Of a DNA stretch of 64,000 bases, positions 9,223 through 17,288 are shown in pieces. How positions within the stretch are numbered: the stretch's first letter is position 1; each line of letters begins with the position of its first letter. A program made the translations under genes and the position numbers. Origin of the DNA: Paenibacillus spiritus (lineage in GTDB: Bacteria; Bacillota; Bacilli; Paenibacillales; Paenibacillaceae). The stretch lies in NCBI RefSeq assembly GCF_008710135.1, contig NZ_VYKK01000008.1, forward strand, positions 124,001 to 188,000, read 5' to 3'. The notes beneath the pieces are model-generated. The model ran no database searches. It was not told the origin of the DNA and was given only the letters and a program-made list of their open reading frames with translations.

Positions 9223-10191
9223 TTAAGCCCACCACATATCCGTCGGCTGATCGCGGATCAGAATCGACTGCAGATTCGTCACGGCGCGCTGGAAGCCTTC
9301 GTCGACCGACATCAGCGGATCTTCGTGCTCAATGCTGACCACATGGTCGTAGCCATAGGTCCGCAGCGCGCTGATGATGTTCGACCATTCGGTCATGCTG
9401 TGGCCGCAGCCCACGGACCGGAAGGTCCAGGCGCGCGTCTGCACGTTGCCGTATGGCTGCATGTCGAGCACGCCGTACAGGTTGATGTTGTCCTGGTCCA
9501 GATACGTGTCCTTGGCATGAAAATGATGGATGGCTCCGGCCTTGCCGAGAATCTTGATGGCGGCAACCGGATCAATACCCTGCCACCAGAGATGGCTCGG
9601 GTCCAGATTGACGCCGATGGCGTCGCAGGTCGCTTCGCGCAGCTTCAGGATCGTATACGGCGAATGGCAGAGGAAGCCGCCGTGCAGCTCGATGCCGATC
9701 TTGACGCCGTGCTCTTCGGCGAACTTGCCGATCTCCTTCCAGTACGGAATGAGCTTCTGCTCCCACTGCCATTCCAGAATGTCGGAATAGACGGTCGGCC
9801 AGGCAATGACCGGCCAGTTCGGAGCCTTGGCGTCGTCGCTGTCCCCGGCCGTGCCGGAGAACGTATTGACGACAGGCACGCCCATCAGCGAAGCGAGCTT
9901 AATGCTTTTGCGGAGAATCTCGTCGCCGGCCTTCGCCTCTTCCGGGTCCGGTGATATCGGGTTGTTATGACAGCTGAACGCGCTGATTGTCAGACCGCGG
10001 CGCTCGAATTTCTCCAGATACGCCTTGCGTGCGGCTTCGCTTACGAGCAGATCGTCCGTCGGGCAATGGCTGTTGCCGGGATTGCCGCCGGAGCCAATTT
10101 CTACGGCCTGCAGGCCGGCCGCTTCCAGCTTGTCAAGCATTTCTTCCAAAGTCAATGATGCGAATACGGGATCGAATACGCCGAGTTTCAT
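9223..10191 (-). CDS. Sugar phosphate isomerase/epimerase (AP endonuclease 2-type TIM barrel)
   Basis: 322 residues. The barrel begins [19 protein letters not shown] and continues with [21 protein letters not shown] (metal-binding Glu), [16 protein letters not shown] (Asp and His) and HHFHAKDTY (His, Asp), the metal-ligand pattern of the xylose-isomerase-like family. Members act on keto-sugars or sugar phosphates, and several partner Gfo/Idh oxidoreductases. ATG 10191 overlaps the stop of the thuA-like gene (ATGA) and follows AAGGAGG at about 11 bases. An upstream in-frame extension to 10272 lies inside thuA and is rejected. Confidence 0.9.
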   Translation of the reverse strand: MKLGVFDPVFASLTLEEMLDKLEAAGLQAVEIGSGGNPGNSHCPTDDLLVSEAARKAYLEKFERRGLTISAFSCHNNPISPDPEEAKAGDEILRKSIKLASLMGVPVVNTFSGTAGDSDDAKAPNWPVIAWPTVYSDILEWQWEQKLIPYWKEIGKFAEEHGVKIGIELHGGFLCHSPYTILKLREATCDAIGVNLDPSHLWWQGIDPVAAIKILGKAGAIHHFHAKDTYLDQDNINLYGVLDMQPYGNVQTRAWTFRSVGCGHSMTEWSNIISALRTYGYDHVVSIEHEDPLMSVDEGFQRAVTNLQSILIRDQPTDMWWA

Positions 10192-10922
10192 AAGAGCACT
10201 GCGCCTCCTTTGATCGGTTCCAGAGCTTCCGAATGGCCGTATACCGGATATGCGCGCGGTGTAGGCTCGCACCAGCGGACGCCGTTGACAATGACGCGCT
10301 GGATATCGGGATGATAATAGATTGGATAGGCTTCATGGCCGGGCTGGAAATAGAAGATCTTGCCGCTGCCGCGGCGGTAGGTCAATCCGCTCGGGAAGAC
10401 GTTGCCGCCCTCGAACCAGCCGACGAAGATCTGTTCGTCAGGAGCCGGCACATCGAAATGCGTTCCGTACATCTCCTCGCGTTCGAGGTCAATGTACTCT
10501 CCGATGCCTTCCGCGATCGGATGGCTCGGATTCATGACCCAGATGCGTTCCTTCTCGCCGGCGTCGCGCCATTTCAGATCACAGCTTGTGCCCATCAGCT
10601 TCATGAAGATTTTGGACATATGGCCCGAGTGCAGAACCACAAGGCCCATTCCCTTCAGCACGCGGTCGTGCACCCGGTTCACAATCTCGTCGCTGACTTC
10701 TCCGTGGGCCATGTGTCCCCACCAGATCAGCACGTCGGTACGGTCCAGGACCTCCTGCGTCAGCCCGTGTTCCGGCTCATCCAGCGTGGCCGTACCGACT
10801 TCCATCCCGGCTGCAATCAGAAAGCTTGCAATCTGATTGTGGATGCCCGCCGGGTAGATCTCCCGAATCCGTTCTTCCTGCAGCTCATGCCGATACTCGT
10901 TCCATACGGTTACTCTGGTCAT
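10188..10922 (-). CDS. ThuA-like sugar-utilisation protein
   Basis: 244 residues from ATG 10922. It has the flavodoxin-like/class-I-glutamine-amidotransferase fold of ThuA proteins: [37 protein letters not shown] and [19 protein letters not shown]. ThuA and its Gfo/Idh partner ThuB act in 3-keto-disaccharide formation and trehalose use in rhizobia; the exact ThuA reaction is less clear. It is flanked by a Gfo/Idh gene upstream and the isomerase downstream, a common grouping. A longer TTG start at 10943 is possible but would absorb the GGGGAGAG ribosome site. Confidence 0.88.
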   Translation of the reverse strand: MTRVTVWNEYRHELQEERIREIYPAGIHNQIASFLIAAGMEVGTATLDEPEHGLTQEVLDRTDVLIWWGHMAHGEVSDEIVNRVHDRVLKGMGLVVLHSGHMSKIFMKLMGTSCDLKWRDAGEKERIWVMNPSHPIAEGIGEYIDLEREEMYGTHFDVPAPDEQIFVGWFEGGNVFPSGLTYRRGSGKIFYFQPGHEAYPIYYHPDIQRVIVNGVRWCEPTPRAYPVYGHSEALEPIKGGAVLL

Positions 10923-10962
10923 CGTCTTAACTTCTCTCCCCAAGGATCATATATAGGTTATG

Positions 10963-10995
10963 TCAATCAGTTAATTAATCAGTTAATCAGTTACT
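10963..10995. repeat. Short imperfect direct repeat of AATCAGTTA
   Basis: Three tandem copies of (A)ATCAGTTA lie in the 84-base gap between the thuA-like gene and the upstream oxidoreductase. They may be a simple slippage product or a binding site; there is no further support for either. Confidence 0.35.
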
Positions 10996-11006
10996 CACAC
11001 AGTCAT

Positions 11007-12083
11007 TCAGTCAAAATAAACGGGCTGTCCGGTCTCCGAGGAGGTATAAATGGCCTCCAGAATCCGGGTCACGATCAGAGCCTGCTCCGGCTTCACGACC
11101 GGCTCGGTGCCGTCGAGAATGCTGCTGATCCACTGGCGGGCTTCCGCCACCGCCGGATCATCGCCTGCGCCGTCGTAGAAATCGACGCCGCCCGCATCCA
11201 GACCGATCGTCTTCTCGTAGGTACGGCCGTGCGCCTCGCCGTTGATGCGCAGCCCCTTCTCCATATCGGCGCCGCCTTCTGTTCCGTGAAGAGTGGTCTT
11301 CGCTTCGCCGACATCCAGCGTGTTCAGCGCCCAGCTTGCTTCCAGCACGATGGTCGCTCCGTTCTCCATCGTAATGAAACCGATGGCCGAATCTTCGACC
11401 GTAAATTTCTCGGGGTCCCAAGGTCCCCAGGCGTTCGCCGCGTTCTTGCGACCAGATAGCTTGTGGTAGGCGTTCCCTACTACATATTTCGGTTTATAAT
11501 TGTCCATCATCCAGAGCGTCAGGTCGAGGGCATGCGTGCCGATATCGATCAGCGGTCCTCCGCCCTGCGCTTCCTCGTCCAGGAAGACGCCCCAGGTCGG
11601 AACGGCGCGGCGGCGGATCGCTTTGGCCTTGGCATAGTAGATCTCGCCCAGTTCTCCGTTCTCGCATACCGTATGCAGGTACTGCGAGTCGGCGCGGAAC
11701 CGGTTCTGGTAACCGATCGTCAGCTTCCGTCCCGTCCGCTTGGACGCGTCGATCATCGCCTGCGCTTCGGCCGTCGTCTTGGCCATCGGCTTCTCGCACA
11801 TGACATGCTTGCCCGCTTCCATCGCCGCGATGGAGATTTCGGCGTGGGAGATATTCGGAGTGCACACATGCACCACATCAATGCTTCCGTCCGCCAGCAG
11901 TTCGCGGTAATCCGTATAGACCGCCGCGTTCTCGTCGCCGAACTGGCTCTTCGCTTTCTCCGCCCGCTCGGGCACGATATCGCAGAATGCCACCATCTGC
12001 GCTTCCTTGATTGCTTTCAGGGCGGGCATATGTTTGCCGTTCGCAATGCCGCCGCAGCCGATAATTCCGATTCGAAGTGTCAT
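11007..12083 (-). CDS. Gfo/Idh/MocA-family oxidoreductase
   Basis: 358 residues. The Rossmann domain starts RIGIIGCGGIANGKHMPAL with the G-x-G-x-x-A/G dinucleotide loop. MCEKPMAKTTAEA carries the EKP motif near residue 95, and GGGPLIDIGTHALDLTLWMM carries the Asp/His of the substrate site. The pattern with GTHALD is typical of sugar or inositol dehydrogenases. It lies directly downstream of the AraC gene and starts the enzyme part of the operon. GGAGGT precedes ATG 12083 by about 12 bases. It is only distantly similar to the second Gfo/Idh gene at the operon end, so the two probably handle different steps. Confidence 0.9.
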   Translation of the reverse strand: MTLRIGIIGCGGIANGKHMPALKAIKEAQMVAFCDIVPERAEKAKSQFGDENAAVYTDYRELLADGSIDVVHVCTPNISHAEISIAAMEAGKHVMCEKPMAKTTAEAQAMIDASKRTGRKLTIGYQNRFRADSQYLHTVCENGELGEIYYAKAKAIRRRAVPTWGVFLDEEAQGGGPLIDIGTHALDLTLWMMDNYKPKYVVGNAYHKLSGRKNAANAWGPWDPEKFTVEDSAIGFITMENGATIVLEASWALNTLDVGEAKTTLHGTEGGADMEKGLRINGEAHGRTYEKTIGLDAGGVDFYDGAGDDPAVAEARQWISSILDGTEPVVKPEQALIVTRILEAIYTSSETGQPVYFD

Positions 12084-12162
12084 AAGCCAGATAGACCTCC
12101 ACGCTCTAAAGTTAGGTTTCGTTCACACTCCTATAATACCGAAGAGGCGAAGCGCTTTCTTC

Positions 12163-13053
12163 CTACATTCTTGTCGTATTATTCCCGAATATTGTCCTCC
12201 GGTAGCGCAGCGGCGATACGCCGGTCGATTCCTTGAACAGATGGTGGAACGTCTTGACGCTGCCGAATCCGGCGCTCTCGGCGACCTCCGCCATCGAGGT
12301 TTCTTCGTTCAGCAGCAGCCATTTGGCTTTGTTCAGCCGGTATTCATTGAGGAACTCGATAAACGTCATGCCCGTATTGCGCTTGAACAGCTTGGTGAAG
12401 TAATACGGGCTAAACCCCATATAATCGGCGACCTCTCCCAGCGAAATCGGCTCCCGGTAGTGGCTCTCCACATAGTTGAAAATCCGCTCCAGCTTCCCGA
12501 GCGTATCCCGGGACCGGTTCAGCGCATCCTCGGAGATGCGGGGGTCTGCGGCATGGGGATCGGACGGGACCTCGCGCACAATAAGCGCGAACATATCAAA
12601 TACGCGCGCCTTCAACCGGTAGCCCCAGGCCGGGCCCCGCTCTGCATTCTCGCGGAAAATATCTTCGATCAGCTTCCTCATGCGGGAAGCCGTCTCTTCC
12701 GGCCATTCCAGACTGGAATGCGCCATCTGGGTGAAGACATCGCGCAGCGCGATATCTTCGCCGCTCCATGCCAGCACCTCCTGGAAGAGCTGGAGATCGA
12801 ACTGAATGACCGCGCGTTCGCTGTCGGGAGAGGCCAGGAAAAAATGCACCTCCCCGCCGTTGATGAACTGGATTTCGCCCTGCCGCATCTGGACCGGCTC
12901 GTCATTGATGCCGAGCTGAAGCGTGCCCTTGGTCACGTAGATGATCTCGATCTCTTTGTGCCAATGCGGGTAGACCAGCGTGTCCCCTTGATTCGTGAAG
13001 CAGCGAAACGGAAAATGGCGGTTGAGCTTGGGGATTTCAAGAAACAGATTCAT
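12163..13053 (-). CDS. AraC-family transcriptional regulator with cupin sensor domain
   Basis: 296 residues from ATG 13053 (GGGGAGGT six bases upstream). Residues 1-100 form a cupin-like sensing domain (YPHWHKEIEIIYVTKGTL, with paired His). The last 100 residues are two helix-turn-helix units (ISLGEVADYMGFSPYYFTKL and MAEVAESAGFGSVKTFHHLF) followed by the family signature GVSPLRYRR. It is the first gene of the downstream sugar operon and probably activates it in response to the sugar. The extension to 13143 lacks a ribosome site and overlaps the germination gene. Confidence 0.92.
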   Translation of the reverse strand: MNLFLEIPKLNRHFPFRCFTNQGDTLVYPHWHKEIEIIYVTKGTLQLGINDEPVQMRQGEIQFINGGEVHFFLASPDSERAVIQFDLQLFQEVLAWSGEDIALRDVFTQMAHSSLEWPEETASRMRKLIEDIFRENAERGPAWGYRLKARVFDMFALIVREVPSDPHAADPRISEDALNRSRDTLGKLERIFNYVESHYREPISLGEVADYMGFSPYYFTKLFKRNTGMTFIEFLNEYRLNKAKWLLLNEETSMAEVAESAGFGSVKTFHHLFKESTGVSPLRYRRTIFGNNTTRM

Positions 13054-13102
13054 GCCGGCACCTCCCCTTCTACTCCGATCATAAATCAGCGGGAGAGCCG
13101 GT

Positions 13103-14206
13103 TCAAGCGGCCGCACGCTTCCTGCGGACCAGAGCAACGGCAAGGATCAGGAGCGGCAGCAGAATGCCGAACGTAATATCCCACATTAAATAGTAGTCGG
13201 TGATATAAAAGGCATAGTACAGCATGTTGGGGCTAATGAGGTAAGTCAAGCCGAACATCAGCAGGATGCCGGGATAAATGAGCGGCTTTTTGTCCTTCAT
13301 CCTTGTCATCCCCGCCAGCATTTCCAGAAAGGCGAACTGGTACAGAGTCGCTTTGAAGCAGATTCCGAATAGCCAGTTGATCGCCAGCATCACTTCGATT
13401 CGTTGCAGAAAGTGGCCGATATCTATGGATTGGGCAAGCACATAAGCCGGATAGAGCAAGGTCCGGCACAGCCCCTCCCCGAGCACCAGCAGACACGCAG
13501 CAATAATGCCGACCATCAGGAACGAGCCCAGTAGACTGGTCAGCAGCAGATCGCGGCCGGTGTGCTTCCGCCGCTTGACATAAGGCATCAGTACGAGCAA
13601 CGGGCAGAGCTCCGTCCAGGGAAACAGCGCATTGTATATTCCTCCCTTGACAATCGAGAGTGCGCCGTTACCGGTTACCGGCTGAAGGTTCGTCCATGTG
13701 AAATTAGGAATCGTCAGGATGATAACCACAACCAGCACCGCGATGAAGATCCCGAAGAAGATCTCGCCCGAGCGGGCGAGCGGCTCCAGCCCTTTGCGCA
13801 GCACATAGGCGATGGCGAGGAGTCCCAAAATATCCAGCACCCGGATCGGCGTATCCGTCAGAATCTCCGTACTGAGAAAATCCACAGTCTCCCGGGCATA
13901 GGTAGCGCCGCCGAGCACAAAATACACCGCATACCCGCCGGAGACGATCCTTCCCGGCCATTTGCCGAGCACCTTCTCCGCCAGTCCGCTCAGTCGCAGC
14001 TCCGGATGAAGCCGGCTCACAACGAGCAGCAGCCACATAATCAGCGGGGCGGCCGGAACGGCTATCAACGCCGAGAGCCAGGCCGCAGACCCGCTCTTGG
14101 CAGCGGTGAGGGGAGGCAGAACAAACAGCATATCTCCGACAATCATATAGAAGACCAGACAAGCGACTTGTCGGGTACTGATTCTTTCCTGACCTGGCGG
14201 TTTCAC
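13103..14206 (-). CDS. Spore germinant receptor subunit B (GerKB/GerAB-type permease)
   Basis: 367 residues, the normal length, with about ten hydrophobic segments (for example YMIVGDMLFVLPPLTA and FFGIFIAVLVVVIILTIP). The family belongs to the APC transporter superfamily, sits in the spore inner membrane and supplies the germinant-binding pocket. N-terminal ISTRQVACLVFYMIVGD is characteristic. It is the last gene of the receptor operon, 24 bases after the small D-like gene. The germinant cannot be inferred. Confidence 0.92.
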   Translation of the reverse strand: MKPPGQERISTRQVACLVFYMIVGDMLFVLPPLTAAKSGSAAWLSALIAVPAAPLIMWLLLVVSRLHPELRLSGLAEKVLGKWPGRIVSGGYAVYFVLGGATYARETVDFLSTEILTDTPIRVLDILGLLAIAYVLRKGLEPLARSGEIFFGIFIAVLVVVIILTIPNFTWTNLQPVTGNGALSIVKGGIYNALFPWTELCPLLVLMPYVKRRKHTGRDLLLTSLLGSFLMVGIIAACLLVLGEGLCRTLLYPAYVLAQSIDIGHFLQRIEVMLAINWLFGICFKATLYQFAFLEMLAGMTRMKDKKPLIYPGILLMFGLTYLISPNMLYYAFYITDYYLMWDITFGILLPLLILAVALVRRKRAAA

Positions 14207-14230
14207 AAGCGTTTCTCCCCTTCCGCAGCG

Positions 14231-14458
14231 CTACAGAATCCAGCGCATCCACTTCACTACAGGATCATACAAAAAGACCAGAAGCTCTAGCGGGCTCTGC
14301 CATTTCACCCCCGCCCCCGCCGCCGCGGAACAGAAAAGGCCTGCGCCGGACAGCAGCCCGCACACCACTGCATCCCGGTACTGCTTCCTTCGCAGCAAGG
14401 GCCACAGTTCCTTGAAGGCAATCAGCATGCCGACCAGAATGATGAACGCAATCACCAT
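14231..14458 (-). CDS. Small two-TM protein, probable D subunit of the germinant receptor
   Basis: 75 residues with an N-terminal membrane helix (MVIAFIILVGMLIAFKELW) and a second hydrophobic stretch (VCGLLSGAGLFCSAAAGAG). Several Bacillus and Paenibacillus ger operons encode such D subunits, about 75 residues with two membrane segments, which modulate receptor output. Here it lies between C and B. Its SD (GGAGGAATAAGAG) overlaps the stop of the C gene, so it is translated with the receptor. Function is assigned from size, topology and position only. Confidence 0.7.
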   Translation of the reverse strand: MVIAFIILVGMLIAFKELWPLLRRKQYRDAVVCGLLSGAGLFCSAAAGAGVKWQSPLELLVFLYDPVVKWMRWIL

Positions 14459-14461
14459 CTC

Positions 14462-15670
14462 TTATTCCTCCAATGAATGCTTAATCGAAGCTCCGCTTGA
14501 ACCTGACAGAAGAATATGAACATCCGCCCGGCAGTGAATATCCAGCTCGCTCAGCCGGTCATTCCAGCCCTCTCCGAGACGGAGCCAGAGAGCCGGCTGC
14601 TGCTGTTTCACCGCACGTCCAAGTCCCAGGAAATCGCTGTGCATCCTTGTCTTCTCCGCTTCAATGGCCTGATTCATCAGCCATACAATCTTTTCCGCCG
14701 CTTTCTTCTCAATCATCCTGAGATTCTTCTTCTCGGTGACATCAATCGGACTTGCGACATCCGCCAAATTGACCGTATTTTGAACATGAATGTCAAACAC
14801 CGGGCGTCCCTCTACTTCCCGTACCCGGATCTTGGTCGTGCTGTTGGTCGCCTCGGTCGTAATTTTATTTCCGTTGACCACGATGTGGCCGACCGAGTTC
14901 TGAATCTGATTTGTCACATAATTGAAGCCCTTGGATTCATTCTCATCCAGCCATCCGATGAGCTTGTCGGACCGGAATACCGCGAGGTTCTTGTAGACCA
15001 GCCGTGCGGAAGGAAGCGTACTTTTGACTCCGTTCGCTTCCTCCCCCTTCTTCGCATCGCCCGTGATCATAAGTCCGGTCAGCACGGGATCACGTCCCTC
15101 GGCCAACAGTTCGTCCAAGAGCTGCATCATGTTGACGTTCGAAGTGGGTGAATAGTAATTGGTGGAGACTGTCAGTGAACTGAACAGCTTGTTGGCCGGA
15201 ATGCGTTCCAGCGGCGTCAGGATCCGCAGCGTCTGTTCGGCGGTGGTGTCTTTTGCGACAATCATATAGAAATTTCCGCGGACCTCAGGGTCCCTTACGA
15301 GAAAGTCGATAAAATCGGCGACTCCCTCCCGGGCCAGCTCCTCTCCGAGAATGACTACCTGAAGGTGCGCCAGATAGACCTTCCGGGGACTTCGTATGGT
15401 CATTTTGCGCAGAGCTTCAAATATGGTCGGTCCGGACTCTTCATAGACCGTAACCGGCAGTCCCCCGGAGCTGTTCATGTTCACCGCAACTTCGGATGGA
15501 ATTACCACTTGGGCGGTCAGCTTGTAGCCGTCGCCCGTCTTATCGATTCCAAGGCCGACGCCAAGCGCGAGCTCGTTCAGCTCGTGACGGTCCCAGCAGC
15601 CGGTAAGGCACGGCAGAAGGAGAAGCAGCACGAGCGCGGTTCTCCGCCAGATACGAACCCGCCCGCTCAT
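14462..15670 (-). CDS. Spore germinant receptor subunit C, lipoprotein (GerKC/GerAC type)
   Basis: 402 residues. The signal peptide ends LLLLPCLTGC-WDRHELNE, a lipobox plus the W-D-x-x-E-L-N-E sequence that is a hallmark of GerAC proteins. GLGIDKTGDGYKLTAQVV and FIDFLVRDPEVRGNFYMIVA follow the family. The mature lipoprotein is displayed on the outer face of the spore inner membrane and joins the A and B subunits. The start overlaps the stop of the A gene by four bases (ATGA), so translation is coupled. Confidence 0.94.
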   Translation of the reverse strand: MSGRVRIWRRTALVLLLLLPCLTGCWDRHELNELALGVGLGIDKTGDGYKLTAQVVIPSEVAVNMNSSGGLPVTVYEESGPTIFEALRKMTIRSPRKVYLAHLQVVILGEELAREGVADFIDFLVRDPEVRGNFYMIVAKDTTAEQTLRILTPLERIPANKLFSSLTVSTNYYSPTSNVNMMQLLDELLAEGRDPVLTGLMITGDAKKGEEANGVKSTLPSARLVYKNLAVFRSDKLIGWLDENESKGFNYVTNQIQNSVGHIVVNGNKITTEATNSTTKIRVREVEGRPVFDIHVQNTVNLADVASPIDVTEKKNLRMIEKKAAEKIVWLMNQAIEAEKTRMHSDFLGLGRAVKQQQPALWLRLGEGWNDRLSELDIHCRADVHILLSGSSGASIKHSLEE

Positions 15671-17214
15671 GACCTGCCGCCTCCCTTATGCCCCCGCTTT
15701 CCCAGACGCTGGCGATTGCCTGCAACCGCCGTCGTCGGCCGCCGCTTCATCCGCGGCCAGGGGACTCGAAGAATGGTATCCTGCCATTCGTCCTCCGCCG
15801 CAGGCGCGAACGGCATGGAGTACGGAACCCCGAATGAACGAAGACTGCAGATATGAACGGTCAGCAGGACGCATCCGAAAAATATGCCCACCAGCCCGAA
15901 GGAACCTGCCAGAATCATCATGCCGAACCGGATAATACGGACGGAGATCGACATACTGATGGACGGAATAACAAAGCTGGAAATAGCAGTAAGCGAGACG
16001 ATAATGACCATGGCAGCGGAGATGATTCCCGCGTCAACCGCCGCTTGGCCTATGACCAGTGTACCGACAATGGATACCGCCTGGCCGACGGTCCGGGGCA
16101 TTCGAACACCCGCTTCGCGCAATACCTCATAGATGAATTCCATGAGGAGCGCTTCGACAAACGCCGGAAAGGGAACCCCCTCGCGCTGGGCGGCAAGCGA
16201 GATCAGCATAGCCGTAGGCAGCATCTCCTGATGATAGGTCGTCAGCGATACATAGAGAGCGGGAAGCAGCATGGATATGAACAGGGATATGACCCGTACC
16301 AACCGAAGCAGCGAGCTGATGTCGGCACGCTGATAGTAATCCTCGGCGGATTGAAAGAATTGAACGAACAGCGCCGGCACCAGCAGAACGAACGGGGTGC
16401 CGTCCACAATGATGACGACCCTGCCCTCCAGCAGCGCTCCCGCCGCCGTATCGGGACGGTCCGTATTGAAGACCGTCGGGAACGGGGTGAAGGTCGTCTC
16501 CTGAATGAATTCTTCTATATAACCGCTCTCCAGAATGCCGTCGATGTCAATGGAGCCGAGACGAATTCGGACCTCCTCTAGCACCTCGGGACGCACAATG
16601 TCCTTCATATACAGCACTGCGACCTCGGTATGGGTCCGCCGGCCGATGATGTATTTCTCGCTCCAGAGGCCCGTATCGCGGATGCGCCGGCGAATCTGCG
16701 ATATATTGGTTCGGATATTCTCCGTAAATCCTTCCATCGGACCCCGGACGACCGCCTGCGAGGTCGGCTCACCGACGGACCGCTCCTCGGCCCCGCCGGT
16801 TCCGGCCGCGATCGCTTCGCTCTGTCCTTCAACCATCAGGATGCTGTCGCCGGACAGAAGCGACTGGAACAGCTCGTTGAAGTCCTTCACCCGGCTGCTT
16901 CCGCCGGTCGTCAGGACCCGCTCGCAGATCCGGCGAAGCAGATCGTCCTCCGGCGGCTGTCCCGCCTGCACTGCTTCGCTCTCACCGCCATCCCCGGGAA
17001 CGCGCATCAGCGACTCGAGGGCAGTCTGAAGCAGCGTCTGATCCGCCAGCCCCTCCAGGTAGACCAGGGCCGATGGATAGCGCCCCGAGACCACCAGCGA
17101 TTTGACGGCCAGATCGGAGCTTCCTCCGAGCCTGCGGCCGATCTCTTCGATATCCTGATCCAGCTTGCCGGACAGGGAATCCGGCTCTCCGCCGTTCTTC
17201 ATGCTGCCGCTCAT
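15667..17214 (-). CDS. Spore germinant receptor subunit A (GerKA/GerAA type)
   Basis: 515 residues. A soluble N-terminal half contains IRTNISQIRRRIRDTGLWSE and YMKDIVRPEVLEEVRIRLGS. A family core (PFPTVFNTDRPDTAAGALLEGRVVIIVDGTPFVLLVP) leads into four to five C-terminal membrane helices (RVISLFISMLLPALYVSL onward). It is first in the A-C-D-B operon. The first ATG (17214) lies about 11 bases after GGGAG; an ATG four codons later is the alternative. A long run of Gly/Ser/Glu between residues 70 and 150 is less conserved in the family. Confidence 0.94.
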   Translation of the reverse strand: MSGSMKNGGEPDSLSGKLDQDIEEIGRRLGGSSDLAVKSLVVSGRYPSALVYLEGLADQTLLQTALESLMRVPGDGGESEAVQAGQPPEDDLLRRICERVLTTGGSSRVKDFNELFQSLLSGDSILMVEGQSEAIAAGTGGAEERSVGEPTSQAVVRGPMEGFTENIRTNISQIRRRIRDTGLWSEKYIIGRRTHTEVAVLYMKDIVRPEVLEEVRIRLGSIDIDGILESGYIEEFIQETTFTPFPTVFNTDRPDTAAGALLEGRVVIIVDGTPFVLLVPALFVQFFQSAEDYYQRADISSLLRLVRVISLFISMLLPALYVSLTTYHQEMLPTAMLISLAAQREGVPFPAFVEALLMEFIYEVLREAGVRMPRTVGQAVSIVGTLVIGQAAVDAGIISAAMVIIVSLTAISSFVIPSISMSISVRIIRFGMMILAGSFGLVGIFFGCVLLTVHICSLRSFGVPYSMPFAPAAEDEWQDTILRVPWPRMKRRPTTAVAGNRQRLGKRGHKGGGRS

Positions 17215-17288
17215 GCTCTTTCTCTCCCTTCGGTGGATAAATTCCAGACTTCGCCAATTTCGGCTCTTAGCGCCTGATGCCCGGACCC

